Positions 51,755-61,973 of a stretch of 64,000 nucleotides of DNA are shown here, piece after piece. The notes under the pieces are model-generated. The model was not told the origin of the DNA. It worked only from the letters and a program-made list of their open reading frames with translations, and made no database searches. The translations under genes were made by a program, and so were the position numbers. The DNA comes from Serratia proteamaculans (GTDB lineage Bacteria; Pseudomonadota; Gammaproteobacteria; Enterobacterales; Enterobacteriaceae): the NCBI RefSeq assembly GCF_013337185.1, contig NZ_SWDE01000001.1:1178001-1242000 (forward strand), written 5' to 3'. Positions within the stretch are counted from its first letter, which is position 1. Each line of letters begins with the position of its first letter.

Positions 51755-52855
51755 ATGAAAATTGGCGTATTTATCCCGATCGGCAACAACGGCTGGCTGA
51801 TTTCCAGCAATGCCCCGCAGTACCAACCGACGTTTGAACTCAACAAAACCATCGTGCAGAAGGCCGAGCACTACAACTTCGATTTCGCTCTGTCGATGAT
51901 CAAACTGCGCGGTTTCGGGGGCAAAACCGAATTCTGGGACCACAACCTGGAGTCCTTCACCCTGATGGCCGGGCTGGCCGCCGTCACCTCACGCATCAAG
52001 ATCTACGCCACGGCAGCCACGTTGACCATGCCCCCGGCAATTGTCGCCCGCATGGCCTCCACTATTGACTCCATCTCCAACGGGCGTTTTGGCCTGAATG
52101 TGGTGACGGGTTGGCAGAAGCCGGAATACGAGCAGATGGGCATGTGGCCGGGCGACGATTACTTCGGCCGTCGATACGACTATCTGGCGGAGTACGTCAA
52201 TGTGCTGCGCGATCTGTGGGGCACCGGTAAATCCGATTTCAAAGGCGAGTTCTTCCAGATGGACGACTGTCGCGTCAGCCCACAGCCGCAGGCGGACATC
52301 AAGGTGATCTGCGCCGGACAAAGCGACGCGGGCATGGCCTTCTCGGCCAAATATGCCGATTACAACTTCTGCTTCGGCAAGGGCGTCAACACGCCGACCG
52401 CCTTTGCGCCAACCGCAGCACGCTTAAAAGTTGCGGCGGATAGCGAAGGCCGCAGCGTGGCCTGCTACGTACTGTTTATGATCATTGCCGATGAAACCGA
52501 CGAAGCCGCCCGCGCCAAGTGGGAAAGTTATAAAGCGGGGGCCGATACCGAAGCCCTGGCCTGGCTGACTGAGCAAAGCGGCAAGGACACCAAATCCGGT
52601 GCCGACACCAACGTACGCCAGATGGCGGATCCCACCTCCGCCGTCAATATCAATATGGGCACGCTGGTCGGCTCCTACGCCAACGTGGCGCGCATGATGG
52701 ATGAAATCGCCACCGTCCCCGGCACCGAAGGTGTGCTACTGACCTTCGATGATTTCGTCACAGGGGTGGAAGACTTCGGCGAGCGCATCCAGCCACTGAT
52801 GAAAAGTCGCGCCGACGTTTGCCCACAGACTGCCGCAAACCGCGAGGTAGCATAA
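51755..52855 (+). CDS. rutA: Pyrimidine monooxygenase RutA
   Basis: FMN-dependent, luciferase-fold monooxygenase (366 residues) that opens the uracil ring between N3 and C4, giving a ureidoacrylate (per)acid. It starts [18 protein letters not shown] and contains [31 protein letters not shown] and [20 protein letters not shown]. Ribosome site CGGAGATGTTCAA. First gene of rutABCDFG; its TAA overlaps the rutB ATG by one base. Confidence 0.96.
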   Translation: MKIGVFIPIGNNGWLISSNAPQYQPTFELNKTIVQKAEHYNFDFALSMIKLRGFGGKTEFWDHNLESFTLMAGLAAVTSRIKIYATAATLTMPPAIVARMASTIDSISNGRFGLNVVTGWQKPEYEQMGMWPGDDYFGRRYDYLAEYVNVLRDLWGTGKSDFKGEFFQMDDCRVSPQPQADIKVICAGQSDAGMAFSAKYADYNFCFGKGVNTPTAFAPTAARLKVAADSEGRSVACYVLFMIIADETDEAARAKWESYKAGADTEALAWLTEQSGKDTKSGADTNVRQMADPTSAVNINMGTLVGSYANVARMMDEIATVPGTEGVLLTFDDFVTGVEDFGERIQPLMKSRADVCPQTAANREVA

Positions 52856-53601
52856 TGAAAATTGTTGAAAACCAAACGGTAGTGCGCCGCCAGTCACCGC
52901 AGGCCGGGGCAACCCTCACCCTGCCCGCCCGGCCGGAGGCTATCGCCTTTGCGCCGCAGGAAACCGCGCTGATTGTGGTAGATATGCAAAATGCCTACGC
53001 CTCGCAGGGCGGCTATCTGGATCTCGCCGGTTTTGATGTCTCGGCCACCGCACCGGTGATCGCCAACATCAAACGCGCCATCAGCGCTGCCCGTGCCGCC
53101 GGTATCAAGGTGATCTTTTTCCAAAATGGCTGGGACAACCAGTACGTCGAAGCCGGTGGCCAGGGCTCCCCCAACTGGCATAAATCCAACGCGCTGAAAA
53201 CCATGCGTAAACGCCCGGAACTGATGGGCAAGCTGCTGGCCAAGGGCGACTGGGATTACGATCTGGTGGATGAACTGCAACCGCAGCCCGGCGACATTCT
53301 GATCCCGAAACCGCGCTACAGCGGCTTCTTCAACACCCAACTCGACAGCCTGCTGCGCTCTTACGGCATTCATCATCTGGTGTTTACCGGCATTGCCACC
53401 AACGTCTGTGTGGAATCCACGCTGCGCGACGGCTTTTTCCTCGAATATTTCGGCGTCGTGCTGGCCGACGCCACCCACCAGGCCGGGCCGCCGTTCGCCC
53501 AGCAGGCGGCGCTGTACAACATCGAAACCTTCTTTGGTTGGGTGTCGGATGTCGACAGTTTCTGTGATGTGCTCGCCGCCCCGCTCAGCCAGACGGCATG
53601 A
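52855..53601 (+). CDS. rutB: Ureidoacrylate amidohydrolase RutB
   Basis: Cysteine hydrolase of the isochorismatase family, 248 residues, that releases aminoacrylate, CO2 and ammonia from ureidoacrylate. The triad can be read as Asp in [11 protein letters not shown], Lys in the [10 protein letters not shown] region and Cys in [15 protein letters not shown]. The N-terminus is about 18 residues longer than E. coli RutB. The ATG at 52855 follows GAGGTAGCATA. Confidence 0.95.
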   Translation: MKIVENQTVVRRQSPQAGATLTLPARPEAIAFAPQETALIVVDMQNAYASQGGYLDLAGFDVSATAPVIANIKRAISAARAAGIKVIFFQNGWDNQYVEAGGQGSPNWHKSNALKTMRKRPELMGKLLAKGDWDYDLVDELQPQPGDILIPKPRYSGFFNTQLDSLLRSYGIHHLVFTGIATNVCVESTLRDGFFLEYFGVVLADATHQAGPPFAQQAALYNIETFFGWVSDVDSFCDVLAAPLSQTA

Positions 53602-53649
53602 GTTTTGCTCGCCTTTAACCAAAATTAAATTTTCACCAGGAGCGCCACT

Positions 53650-54036
53650 ATGCCAAAAACCATTATTACCCCGCCGGGCACCGGCAAACCGCTGGCCCCT
53701 TTCGTGCCCGGCACCCTGGCCGACGGCGTGGTTTACGTCTCGGGCACGCTGGCATTCGATAAAAACAATAACGTGGTACACGTCGGTGACGCGGCGGCGC
53801 AAACCCGTCACGTGCTGGAGACCATCAAAAGCGTGATTGAAACCGCCGGCGGCAGCATGGACGACGTGACCTTTAACTCGATATTCCTCACCGACTGGCA
53901 AAACTATGCCGCCATCAATCAGGTGTATGCCGAATATTTCCCCGGCGACAAACCGGCACGCTACTGCATTCAGTGCGGATTGGTAAAACCGGACGCCCTG
54001 ATTGAAATTGCCACCGTGGCCCATCTGGGCCGCTGA
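53650..54036 (+). CDS. rutC: Aminoacrylate deaminase RutC (RidA family)
   Basis: A 128-residue trimeric Rid-family protein that speeds removal of toxic 3-aminoacrylate to malonic semialdehyde. Markers: [31 protein letters not shown] and the C-terminal [18 protein letters not shown] with the conserved Arg. CAGGAGCGCCACT precedes the ATG. Confidence 0.95.
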   Translation: MPKTIITPPGTGKPLAPFVPGTLADGVVYVSGTLAFDKNNNVVHVGDAAAQTRHVLETIKSVIETAGGSMDDVTFNSIFLTDWQNYAAINQVYAEYFPGDKPARYCIQCGLVKPDALIEIATVAHLGR

Positions 54037-54060
54037 GTCATTACCCGCTGAGGACTGAGC

Positions 54061-54864
54061 ATGTATTTTGAGATTTTGGGAAAAGACACGCCGTTGGCAC
54101 CCACGCTGGTGCTGTCTGCCGGGCTGGGTGGCGCAGGCAGTTTTTGGCAACCGCAGATTAACGCGCTGACTGAGCATTTCCGGGTGGTGGTTTACGATCA
54201 CTTCGGTACCGCACACAGCAAAGGCAGCGTGCCGAATGGCTACAGCATGGCCGACATGGCCGATGAGGTGGCGCAGTTGCTACGCTCACTTAATGTAGAA
54301 CGCTGCTACTTCGTCGGCCATGCACTCGGCGGCATGATTGGCCTGCAACTGGCGCTCACGTATCCGCAACTGGTCGAAAAGCTGGTGGTGGTTAACGGCT
54401 GGTCGGCGTTGGACAGTCAGACCCAGCGCTGCTTTAAAGTACGTCAGGATCTGCTGCTCAACAGCGGCGTGGAAGCCTACGTGCGTGCCCAACCGCTGTT
54501 CCTGTTCCCCGCCGACTGGCTGTCGCACCACCAGAGTTTGCTGGATGAAGAGTTGCAGCATCAGACCGCGCATTTTCAGGGCACCGAAAACCTGCTGCGC
54601 CGTCTGCATGCCTTGATGAACACCGATTTCCGCCCGCACCTGGCGGACATTACCACGCCAACCCTGGCGCTGTGCTCCCGCGACGATTTGCTGGTGCCCT
54701 ACCACTGCTCGCATCAATTGGCGGCCAGCCTGCCGAACGGCGAACTGGCCGAGATGGCCTACGGGGGTCATGCCATGAGCGTGACCAACACCGAGCACTT
54801 TAACCGCATCCTGCTGGGTTGGCTGTTGAAAACGCAAAACGCCCAAGCCCGCCTGCAACCCTAG
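54061..54864 (+). CDS. rutD: Putative aminoacrylate hydrolase RutD
   Basis: Alpha/beta-hydrolase of 267 residues, thought to speed hydrolysis of aminoacrylate. The nucleophile elbow position reads [10 protein letters not shown], that is G-H-A-L-G with Ala where Ser is usual. The acid and His segments are [12 protein letters not shown] and GGHAMSV. E. coli RutD likewise has a GHALGG-type motif, to my memory, so this need not mean loss of function. Ribosome site GAGGACTGAGC. Confidence 0.93.
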   Translation: MYFEILGKDTPLAPTLVLSAGLGGAGSFWQPQINALTEHFRVVVYDHFGTAHSKGSVPNGYSMADMADEVAQLLRSLNVERCYFVGHALGGMIGLQLALTYPQLVEKLVVVNGWSALDSQTQRCFKVRQDLLLNSGVEAYVRAQPLFLFPADWLSHHQSLLDEELQHQTAHFQGTENLLRRLHALMNTDFRPHLADITTPTLALCSRDDLLVPYHCSHQLAASLPNGELAEMAYGGHAMSVTNTEHFNRILLGWLLKTQNAQARLQP

Positions 54865-54878
54865 CCCGGAGACACAAT

Positions 54879-55406
54879 ATGCAAAGCCAAACGCTGCTTG
54901 CCGATGCGCCACTACCGCCGCCGTATGTAGAAAAACAGGACTTCCGCGACGCCATGGCACGCCTGGGATCGGCGGTCAATATCATCACTACCGATGGCCC
55001 TGCCGGCCGAGCCGGTTTTACCGCTTCGGCCGTCTGCAGCGTCACCGACACGCCGCCAACCTTGTTGGTGTGCCTGAACCGCTCCGCGTCGGTCTATTCG
55101 GTGTTCAAGCAAAACCAGACGCTGTGCGTCAATACGCTGGCCGCGGAACACGAGTCGCTGTCGAATCTGTTCGGCGGCAAAACCCCGATGGACCTGCGTT
55201 TCTCCGCGGCACGCTGGTCTACGTTGGCGACCGGATCCCCCATTTTGCACGGGGCGGTGGTCTCATTCGACTGCCAGATCAGCCAGATTGTCAGCGTCGG
55301 CACCCACGACATTTTGTTCTGCCAGGCAGTGGCGCTAACGCGTAATGACGACAGCCACGGCCTGGCCTATTTCGACCGGCGCTACCACTCGCTGTTGAAA
55401 CAATGA
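54879..55406 (+). CDS. rutF: FMN reductase RutF
   Basis: NADH:FMN oxidoreductase (175 residues) that supplies reduced flavin to RutA. Flavin reductase-like fold: [46 protein letters not shown], then the [14 protein letters not shown] loop. The ATG at 54879 follows CCGGAGACACAAT, 14 bases after rutD; rutE, which sits here in E. coli, is missing. Confidence 0.95.
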   Translation: MQSQTLLADAPLPPPYVEKQDFRDAMARLGSAVNIITTDGPAGRAGFTASAVCSVTDTPPTLLVCLNRSASVYSVFKQNQTLCVNTLAAEHESLSNLFGGKTPMDLRFSAARWSTLATGSPILHGAVVSFDCQISQIVSVGTHDILFCQAVALTRNDDSHGLAYFDRRYHSLLKQ

Positions 55407-55462
55407 TCGGCGCATAACCGCTCAAACACATTCACCTGCACCCTGAAATTTTGGAGATAACG

Positions 55463-56782
55463 ATGGCGAATACCTGGTTTCCCCAATGGCGCATGAAACA
55501 AGGCAGTCTGGACGGTTCGATTGTTGCGCCCGATGAACGGCTTTCGCTGGCGCAAACGTTGGTGATGGGGTTGCAACATGCGGTGGCGATGTTTGGTGCC
55601 ACGGTACTGATGCCGCTGCTGATGGGCTTTGACGCCAATCTGGCCATTCTGATGTCCGGCATCGGCACGCTGCTGTTTTTCCTGGTGGTTGGCGGCCGGG
55701 TACCCAGCTATCTCGGGTCCAGCGCGGCGTTTGTCGGGCTGGTGATCACCCTGACCGGCTACAGTGGCCAGGGCGCTAACCCGAATATTGCGCTGGCGCT
55801 TGGCGGCATCATCGCCTGTGGCCTGGTGTACCTGCTGATCGGCCTGGTGGTGATGAGCGTGGGGACCCGTTGGATCGAACGCCTGATGCCGCCAGTGGTA
55901 ACCGGTGCGGTAGTGATGGCGATTGGCCTTAACCTGGCACCTATCGCGGTGCGCAGCGTTTCAGCTTCCAGCTTTGACAGTTGGATGGCGGTGACCACTA
56001 TTTTGTGTATTGGCTCGGTCGCGGTATTTACCCGCGGGCTGATGCAACGGCTGTTGATCCTGGTGGGATTGATCGCCGCCTATTTAATTTACGTGATAGC
56101 CACCAACGGCTTTGGGCTTGGCAAATCGGTGGATTACAGCGCACTAAGCCAGGCAACCTGGTTCGGCCTGCCCCAGTTCACCACGCCGGTGTTTCACCTG
56201 CACGCCATGTTGCTGATTGCCCCGGTGGCAATCATTCTGGTGGCGGAAAACCTCGGGCATGTCAAAGCGGTGGCGGGCATGACCGGTCGCGATCTCGACC
56301 CTTATATCGGCCGTGCCTTCGTCGGGGACGGACTGGCGACCATGCTCTCCGGCTCGGTGGGCGGTACCGGGGTGACCACCTATGCCGAGAATATCGGCGT
56401 AATGTCGGTGACCAAAATTTACTCTACGCTGGTGTTTGTCGCAGCGGCGTTGGTAGCGATTGTGCTGGGGTTTTCACCGAAATTCGGCGCACTGATCCAC
56501 ACCATTCCCGGCCCGGTTTTGGGCGGCGCCTCGGTGGTAGTGTTCGGTCTGATCGCCGTCGCCGGTGCGCGTATCTGGGTGCAAAACAAAGTAGACCTGG
56601 GCGATAACGGCAACCTGATTATGGTTGCCGTCACGCTGGTGCTGGGTGCGGGCGATTTTGCACTGACTATTGGCAACTTCACCATGGGCGGGATAGGCAC
56701 CGCCACTTTCGGCGCCATTATCCTTAATGCCCTGCTGCGCAAGCGTAAAGCGCTGCCGCTGGCAGACAGTGCCGTACGTTAA
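55463..56782 (+). CDS. rutG: Pyrimidine permease RutG
   Basis: Nucleobase:cation symporter-2 family permease (439 residues) that imports uracil. About fourteen hydrophobic segments, with QTLVMGLQHAVAMFGATVLMP at the start, the substrate-binding ENLGHVKAVAGMTGRDL and GSVGGTGVTTYAENIGVM. TTTTGGAGATAACG precedes the ATG at 55463. Last gene of the operon. Confidence 0.95.
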   Translation: MANTWFPQWRMKQGSLDGSIVAPDERLSLAQTLVMGLQHAVAMFGATVLMPLLMGFDANLAILMSGIGTLLFFLVVGGRVPSYLGSSAAFVGLVITLTGYSGQGANPNIALALGGIIACGLVYLLIGLVVMSVGTRWIERLMPPVVTGAVVMAIGLNLAPIAVRSVSASSFDSWMAVTTILCIGSVAVFTRGLMQRLLILVGLIAAYLIYVIATNGFGLGKSVDYSALSQATWFGLPQFTTPVFHLHAMLLIAPVAIILVAENLGHVKAVAGMTGRDLDPYIGRAFVGDGLATMLSGSVGGTGVTTYAENIGVMSVTKIYSTLVFVAAALVAIVLGFSPKFGALIHTIPGPVLGGASVVVFGLIAVAGARIWVQNKVDLGDNGNLIMVAVTLVLGAGDFALTIGNFTMGGIGTATFGAIILNALLRKRKALPLADSAVR

Positions 56783-56788
56783 TTAATC

Positions 56789-56814
56789 GGCGCTGGTCTT
56801 ATTCGGCCAGCGCC
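56789..56814. terminator. Hairpin between rutG and the EamA gene
   Basis: GGCGCTGG and CCAGCGCC form an 8 bp stem with a ten-base loop between the convergent genes. The stop codon of the - strand gene (56799-56801) lies in the loop. No long T run. Confidence 0.55.
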
Positions 56815-57716
56815 GCCGCTTTCTCTTTGCGGCGAATACGCAGTTCGCTAACCAGCACCCCCAGCACGATCAGTGCGCACCCCAACAGAGCGACACCGGG
56901 CAAACGCTCGCCGGCAATACGCCCGACCAACCCGGCCCAGACCGGCTCACCGGCATAGATGACCGTGGCACGCGTTGGCGAAACGCTGCGTTGCGCCCAG
57001 TTCATCGTCACCTGAATGATGGCACTGGCGAGCCCCAGACCCATCGCGCTATACAACAAGTAGCTGCTATACGGCGGTACCGACTCACCGGTCGGCACCA
57101 TCATCAGGAACGAGGCCACTGAGGCGGTAGCCAATTGCACCACCGTCACCCGCTTGACATTGACCTTGCCCGCATAGGCACCGATCAAAATGATCTCGGC
57201 GGCCATGCCCAAGGTACCAATCAGCGTCAGTATCTCGCCCAGGCTGAGCGTCATATCGCTGCTGCTCGGCGCTGCCAGTAACATCAGGCCGGAGAATGCC
57301 AGTAACACGCCGACCCAGGCCATCACTCCGGGAAAACGCCCCAATACCAACCATTGCAGCAGCGGCACCATAGGCACATACATGGCGGTAATAAACGCCG
57401 ACTGACTGCTGCTGATGGTTTGTAGCCCCACGGTTTGCAGACCGTAGCCGAACATAATGGCAACGCCGATAAACACGCCCGCTTTCAGCTCATACCAGGT
57501 CAGCCCACGCAAACTGCGCAGCGAAAACAACACCAGTACCAGCGTGGCCGCGGCAAAACGCAAGCCAACGAAAAAGAACGGCCCGCTGACCTGCATGGCA
57601 AGATGCACTGCCAAAAAGGTGCCGCCCCAGATCATGGTGATGAAAATCAGCACCGCTTCCTGTCGCTTTATCTTGGGAATGTACGTGGAAATAAAGGATT
57701 TTTTTACTGCGGACAC
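56799..57716 (-). CDS. EamA/DMT-family transporter
   Basis: Ten-span drug/metabolite transporter with two EamA repeats, about 305 residues: IFITMIWGGTFLAVHLAMQVSGP at the first span, and MGLGLASAIIQVTMNWAQRSVSPTRATVIYAGEPVWAG in the second repeat. I chose GTG 57716, seven bases after AAGGG (AGGAAGGGCAAGCCG); the frame is open 44 codons further without a site, and that extra stretch overlaps the divergent regulator's control region. The divergent XRE-cupin gene probably controls it. Confidence 0.85.
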   Translation of the reverse strand: MSAVKKSFISTYIPKIKRQEAVLIFITMIWGGTFLAVHLAMQVSGPFFFVGLRFAAATLVLVLFSLRSLRGLTWYELKAGVFIGVAIMFGYGLQTVGLQTISSSQSAFITAMYVPMVPLLQWLVLGRFPGVMAWVGVLLAFSGLMLLAAPSSSDMTLSLGEILTLIGTLGMAAEIILIGAYAGKVNVKRVTVVQLATASVASFLMMVPTGESVPPYSSYLLYSAMGLGLASAIIQVTMNWAQRSVSPTRATVIYAGEPVWAGLVGRIAGERLPGVALLGCALIVLGVLVSELRIRRKEKAAALAE

Positions 57717-57783
57717 CGGCTTGCCCTTCCTGCTGGGTGCAATATAATGCACAGATCCTGCCAGTATGAGGTAAAGCCTGCGG

Positions 57784-58359
57784 ATGGGCAATACAGTGAA
57801 CAACGGTAAACATGAAGCTCCCAAGGTACTGCAATATCTGAGCAGCAACCTGCGCAGTTATCGCCAGCAGGCGGGGCTTAGCCAGGTGGCGTTGGCAGAA
57901 AAATCCGACGTCAGCCGCCGCATGCTGGCCGGTATTGAGGCCGGTGACCGTAACGTTAGTTTGGCGGTGCTGGACAAGCTGGCCGACGCCCTGAATATCG
58001 CCTTCACCGATCTGATCCAGGCGCCCGAAGCGCGCGGCAGCCATTTGGTGGGTGAATTGGCCTGGCAGGGAGTACAACCTGCAAGCCAGGCGCTGTTCGC
58101 CGCCAGCGTGCCTGCGCGCCAGCGGGTTGAACTCTGGGAATGGACGCTAATGCCGGGAGAGCACTACGACTCGGTGCCGGATGCCGAAGGCTGGAGCGAA
58201 ATTATCTACGTGATCGCCGGTAGCCTGACGCTGATACTGGAACAGCAAACCCTGACGCTGGAGGCCGGACAAACCCAGGTGTTCAACAGCGATCAGCACT
58301 ATGCCTATGCCAACCGCAGCGAGCTGCCATTACGTTTTATCCGCAACGTCACCTTCTAG
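57784..58359 (+). CDS. XRE-family regulator with cupin domain
   Basis: A 191-residue regulator. HTH at ~18-72 (LRSYRQQAGLSQVALAEKSDVSRRMLAGIEAGDRNVSL), then a cupin sensor domain (ELWEWTLMPGEHYDSVPDAEGWSEIIYVIAGSLTLILEQQTLTLEAGQ). Such HTH-cupin proteins sense small metabolites and often control a neighbouring transporter, here the divergent EamA gene 67 bases away. GAGG lies far (12 bases) from the ATG; the GTG at 57796 is an alternative start. Confidence 0.85.
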   Translation: MGNTVNNGKHEAPKVLQYLSSNLRSYRQQAGLSQVALAEKSDVSRRMLAGIEAGDRNVSLAVLDKLADALNIAFTDLIQAPEARGSHLVGELAWQGVQPASQALFAASVPARQRVELWEWTLMPGEHYDSVPDAEGWSEIIYVIAGSLTLILEQQTLTLEAGQTQVFNSDQHYAYANRSELPLRFIRNVTF

Positions 58360-58368
58360 TCACCACGT

Positions 58369-58391
58369 CAGCCCGCATTTTCAGCGGGCTG
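58369..58391 (+). terminator. Hairpin after the XRE-cupin gene
   Basis: CAGCCCGC and GCGGGCTG form an 8 bp stem around seven bases, ten bases after the stop. No T run. Confidence 0.5.
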
Positions 58392-58489
58392 TCACCCCTC
58401 TGTCGTCCCCATGTCATGCTACTGTCGTGGCGGCCGAGGGTAGCAGCCCCTACACTTGAGCTCAGTGAACGTTCATTTTGGAGAACAGC

Positions 58490-58963
58490 ATGCAAACCTA
58501 CCGCATCAGGCAATTGCGACTTGAAAAGGGCTGGTCACAAGAGCAATTGGCCACCATTGCCGGCCTCAGTACCCGCACGGTTCAACGTATTGAAAATGGC
58601 GAGCAAGCCAGTCTCGAGACCCTGACCGCCATTGCCGCAGCCATGGGGCTACAGATCGGCGATCTTTATCAGCCGGCGCAGCCGGACAATAGTGACAACA
58701 ACAATCAGGCAGAACAGGCTATTCGCCGACAGGTAGAAGCGGAAACCAGGCTGTTGAGCATGGCGGTACGGTTTGCCTGCATCGGCCTGATGCTGTTTGC
58801 CATCAACTGGTTTACCCATCCGCAATATCTGTGGTCGCTGTGGGCCATCGGCGGCATGAGCATCGCGCTGGTGATGCGTGCCACACGTACCCTGCTGTTG
58901 CGTGATGTTTTCAGTCGCTGGCAACAACAACGCCTGGCAGAAAAACTCAGGCGCATGCCATAA
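58490..58963 (+). CDS. XRE-family regulator with two C-terminal membrane spans
   Basis: A 157-residue protein: N-terminal HTH (RIRQLRLEKGWSQEQLATIAGLSTRTVQRIENGEQ, ~4-38), a polar linker rich in Asn and Gln, then two hydrophobic spans (~87-103 and ~107-125, the 2TM layout) and a basic tail. It is probably a membrane-bound DNA-binding protein. TTTTGGAGAACAGC precedes the ATG at 58490. No obvious target; wrbA follows 137 bases later on the same strand. Confidence 0.8.
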   Translation: MQTYRIRQLRLEKGWSQEQLATIAGLSTRTVQRIENGEQASLETLTAIAAAMGLQIGDLYQPAQPDNSDNNNQAEQAIRRQVEAETRLLSMAVRFACIGLMLFAINWFTHPQYLWSLWAIGGMSIALVMRATRTLLLRDVFSRWQQQRLAEKLRRMP

Positions 58964-59100
58964 GCTGTAGCCAGTCCTCCAACCGGGCCAGCGCACGACT
59001 GAAGGTGGCTGGAATAAAATAATACCGCGAAGATAAGTTCAGCATTCACTTCTATGCTTAGGGGGGTATATCGTTCAATCACCAAAGCGGAGAACGGAAC

Positions 59101-59700
59101 ATGGCGAAAATATTGGTCCTTTATTACTCGATGTACGGACATATTGAAACCCTGGCGGAGGCGGTAGCGGAAGGCGCTCGCCGGGTCAGTGGCGTTGAAG
59201 TGACCCTGAAACGCGTGCCGGAAACCATTCCGGCAGAAGCCTTTGCCAAAGCCGGCGGTAAACAGGACCAAAAAGCACCGGTGGCCAGCCCACAGGAATT
59301 GGCCGATTACGACGGCATTATCTTCGGGACGCCGACCCGCTTTGGCAACATGGCCGGACAAATGCGCACCTTCCTCGATCAAACCGGCGGCCTGTGGGCT
59401 TCAGGCGCGCTGTACGGCAAAGTGGGCAGCGTCTTCTCCTCCACCGGTACCGGCGGCGGGCAGGAACATACCATTACCTCCACCTGGACCACCCTGGCGC
59501 ACCATGGCTTTATTATTGTGCCGATCGGTTACGCCACCCCGGAGCTGTTTGACGTTTCCCAAACGCGCGGCGGTACGCCTTATGGCGCAACCACCATCGC
59601 CGGGGGTGACGGTTCACGCCAGCCGAGCCAGGAAGAACTGACCATTGCTCGCTATCAGGGCGAACACGTGGCGAAAATCACCGCCAAGCTGAAAAGTTAA
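59101..59700 (+). CDS. wrbA: NAD(P)H:quinone oxidoreductase WrbA
   Basis: Flavodoxin-like FMN enzyme (199 residues) that reduces quinones by two electrons and protects against oxidative stress. FMN contacts are [13 protein letters not shown] (phosphate loop), [24 protein letters not shown] and [11 protein letters not shown]. It is about the E. coli length (198). GCGGAGAACGGAAC precedes the ATG. In E. coli the gene is RpoS-controlled; I could not place such a promoter. Confidence 0.96.
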   Translation: MAKILVLYYSMYGHIETLAEAVAEGARRVSGVEVTLKRVPETIPAEAFAKAGGKQDQKAPVASPQELADYDGIIFGTPTRFGNMAGQMRTFLDQTGGLWASGALYGKVGSVFSSTGTGGGQEHTITSTWTTLAHHGFIIVPIGYATPELFDVSQTRGGTPYGATTIAGGDGSRQPSQEELTIARYQGEHVAKITAKLKS

Positions 59701-59906
59701 GCGATAACCTTCTGTTACCTGCACTGCGGGGTCGTTGATTCCTGCGGCCCCATCTTGTTGCCAACCCGCAGCAAGGTTAAAATGCCGCTCAGCCTGCCAT
59801 TCACTACCTGAACGTCACGGTCGAAATTCGTTCTGCCCGTCAATCACCGCCCTGTGCCCTGATGACGGGCGTTCTGTTTTTGCGCATAGCGAAGGGAAAT
59901 AAGTCA

Positions 59907-60251
59907 GTGTCTAAAGATTTTGATGAACTAATAAGGGACCTGGATCTTATTATTGAGAATGTAGACAGTTTCAAGGCTATGGCCCCGCGCGCACCCGAGC
60001 CTCCCGCGGCACCGCCTGTGGTCCATCACTACGATTCGTTCTGCGAGAATGTGGCGCTGAAAGTGGTGTTGAAGGTTTTGCTCTCGTCGGTGGATAAAAT
60101 CGTCAAGGTACAGATTGCCAATAAGGTCGAGCAGGAAATTGCCCAGATTGAACAGCAGGTAGTCCATGCCGGTGGCGGTCCAGTGTCACCCGAGGATCTG
60201 GCGCAGATGACACAATACGTGCGTCGCACGGTCAATAACCTGTTGGAATAA
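59907..60251 (+). CDS. Small hypothetical protein, helical with a proline-rich linker
   Basis: A 114-residue soluble protein, not recognised. It starts at a GTG (59907) nine bases after AAGGGA. Layout: acidic helix (DFDELIRDLDLIIENVDSF), a proline-rich linker (PRAPEPPAAPP), then a long amphipathic helix region (VLKVLLSSVDKIVKVQIANKVEQEIAQIEQQV) suited to self-association, and a C-terminal helix (EDLAQMTQYVRRTVNNLLE). It lies between wrbA and the potassium transporter on the same strand, with ~140 bases to the latter. Confidence 0.68.
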   Translation: MSKDFDELIRDLDLIIENVDSFKAMAPRAPEPPAAPPVVHHYDSFCENVALKVVLKVLLSSVDKIVKVQIANKVEQEIAQIEQQVVHAGGGPVSPEDLAQMTQYVRRTVNNLLE

Positions 60252-60388
60252 TCGCCAGCACGGTTAAAAAACGCGCCAACTTTCACAGGCGATATGAATT
60301 TTTACGCTTTTTTTATATCGTCTGCCTTATTCTTTATATACTTAAAGAATAAATTGACTCATTGCCGACAGGCAACCCGGGCGCAAGT

Positions 60389-61849
60389 ATGGTCAAGAAT
60401 AAGCAGATCCTGGTCGTTATTCATCTTTGCAGTTTTTTAGTGTTCCTTTACAGCCTGTCAATGATCCCCCCCCTGTTGGTGGCGTTGTTGTATAAAGAAA
60501 AAAGCGTTTTTTCTTTCTTCTATACGCTGGTTATCGCCGGTTCGCTCGGCGGTTTGGGCTGGTTTAGTACCCGTCAGTCCAAGGTACAACTGCGCACGCA
60601 GGACGGTTTTCTGATCATTGTGCTGTTCTGGCTGCTGTTTTCGATGGTCAGCGCCCTGCCGTTATGGATGGACGACACGCTAAACATCAGCCTGACGGAC
60701 GCGATGTTCGAAGGCGTTTCCGGCATCACCACCACCGGCGCTTCGGTGCTTAATGATGTCTCCGGCCTGCCCAAATCTTTCCTCTACTACCGCTCCCAGC
60801 TCAATTTTATCGGCGGCCTCGGTGTCATTGTATTAGCCGTCGCGGTGCTGCCGTTGCTCGGCATCGGGGGGGCCAAGCTTTATCAATCGGAAATGCCCGG
60901 GCCGTTCAAGGAAGAACGCCTGACCCCGCGGCTGGCCGACACCTCAAAAAACCTGTGGCTGATTTATCTCGGCCTGGGACTGGCCTGTACGGTGGCCTTC
61001 CGCATTGCGGGCATGCCATGGTTTGATGCCCTTTGCCATGGGATTTCCACCGTTTCGCTCGGCGGGTTTTCTACCCGTAATGAGAGCCTGGGTTATTACG
61101 ATAGCTCGGCGGTGGAAATGGTCGGCGGGATCTTCTCTATTCTGGCGGCGGTGAACTTCACCCTGTATTTCGTCGCCGTGGGACGCCGCAGCCTGAAACC
61201 GCTGTTTAACAACCCGGAGCTACGCTTTTTCCTGCTGGTGCTGTCGATTATCGTGGCGATTGTCTGCTTCGAGCTGTACCGCTCGGGCATGTACGGAGCC
61301 AAAGACTCCTTCGTACACGGCTTTTTCCTCACCAGTTCGATGATGACCGATAACGGGCTGGCCACCGCCGACTATGCCAAAATGCCTTCGCACACCATTA
61401 TGCTGCTGTTGGCGGCGAGCTTTTTTGGTGGTTGTGTCGGTTCAACCTGCGGCGGTATCAAGGCACTGCGTTTTCTGATCATGTACAAGCAGAGCCGTCA
61501 TGAGATTAACCAGCTGGTTCATCCCAACGCCATTTTCACCATCAAGGTTGGTAACGCGCCGATTCAGGATCGCGTGTTGCGTTCGGTCTGGAGCTTCTTC
61601 TTTCTGTATGTCTTCTTCAGCTGTTTCTTCGTCTGGCTGCTGAACCTGATGGGCTATGACCTGGTCACTTCTTTCGCTACCGTCGCCGCCTGTATCAATA
61701 ATATGGGATTGGGATTCGGTGAAACCGCCGCCGGATTTGGTACGCTCAGCGATGCGGCCAAATGGCTAATGTGCTCGGCCATGCTGCTGGGCCGTCTTGA
61801 GATTTACCCTATGCTGATTTTGTGCTCACGCGCTTTTTGGCGTTTTTGA
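60389..61849 (+). CDS. trkG: Trk-system potassium uptake protein, TrkG type
   Basis: Membrane subunit of the low-affinity Trk K+ uptake system, about 486 residues; it needs TrkA for activity. It resembles E. coli TrkG more than TrkH (YRSQLNFIGGLGVIVLAVAVLPLLGIGGAKLYQSEMPGPFK is near-identical). The four pore-loop glycine segments are SGITTTGAS, STVSLGGFST, SMMTDNGLATAD and CINNMGLGF. In E. coli trkG lies in the Rac prophage; here it is among ordinary genes. The ATG at 60389 lacks a strong ribosome site (GGGCGCAAGT). Confidence 0.87.
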   Translation: MVKNKQILVVIHLCSFLVFLYSLSMIPPLLVALLYKEKSVFSFFYTLVIAGSLGGLGWFSTRQSKVQLRTQDGFLIIVLFWLLFSMVSALPLWMDDTLNISLTDAMFEGVSGITTTGASVLNDVSGLPKSFLYYRSQLNFIGGLGVIVLAVAVLPLLGIGGAKLYQSEMPGPFKEERLTPRLADTSKNLWLIYLGLGLACTVAFRIAGMPWFDALCHGISTVSLGGFSTRNESLGYYDSSAVEMVGGIFSILAAVNFTLYFVAVGRRSLKPLFNNPELRFFLLVLSIIVAIVCFELYRSGMYGAKDSFVHGFFLTSSMMTDNGLATADYAKMPSHTIMLLLAASFFGGCVGSTCGGIKALRFLIMYKQSRHEINQLVHPNAIFTIKVGNAPIQDRVLRSVWSFFFLYVFFSCFFVWLLNLMGYDLVTSFATVAACINNMGLGFGETAAGFGTLSDAAKWLMCSAMLLGRLEIYPMLILCSRAFWRF

Positions 61850-61973
61850 TACCTTCGCGGCCCTGTCGCCGTGTAGCCTGTTTTTCCTCAACTTTGCTGT
61901 ACCAACGCTGACACATTCGTAACGTGAATGTGTTGCATTGTTGTATTCGTTTCATTGCGATAAGTTAACTTTA

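Noticed and set aside
52894-54216. A 440-codon open frame on the - strand
   Set aside because: It lies antisense to rutB, rutC and part of rutD, which match known proteins throughout. Its composition is typical of a shadow frame in GC-rich DNA.
57784-58963. Toxin-antitoxin pair from the two XRE genes
   Set aside because: One carries a cupin sensor and the other membrane spans. Neither has a toxin partner, and they are separated by a hairpin.
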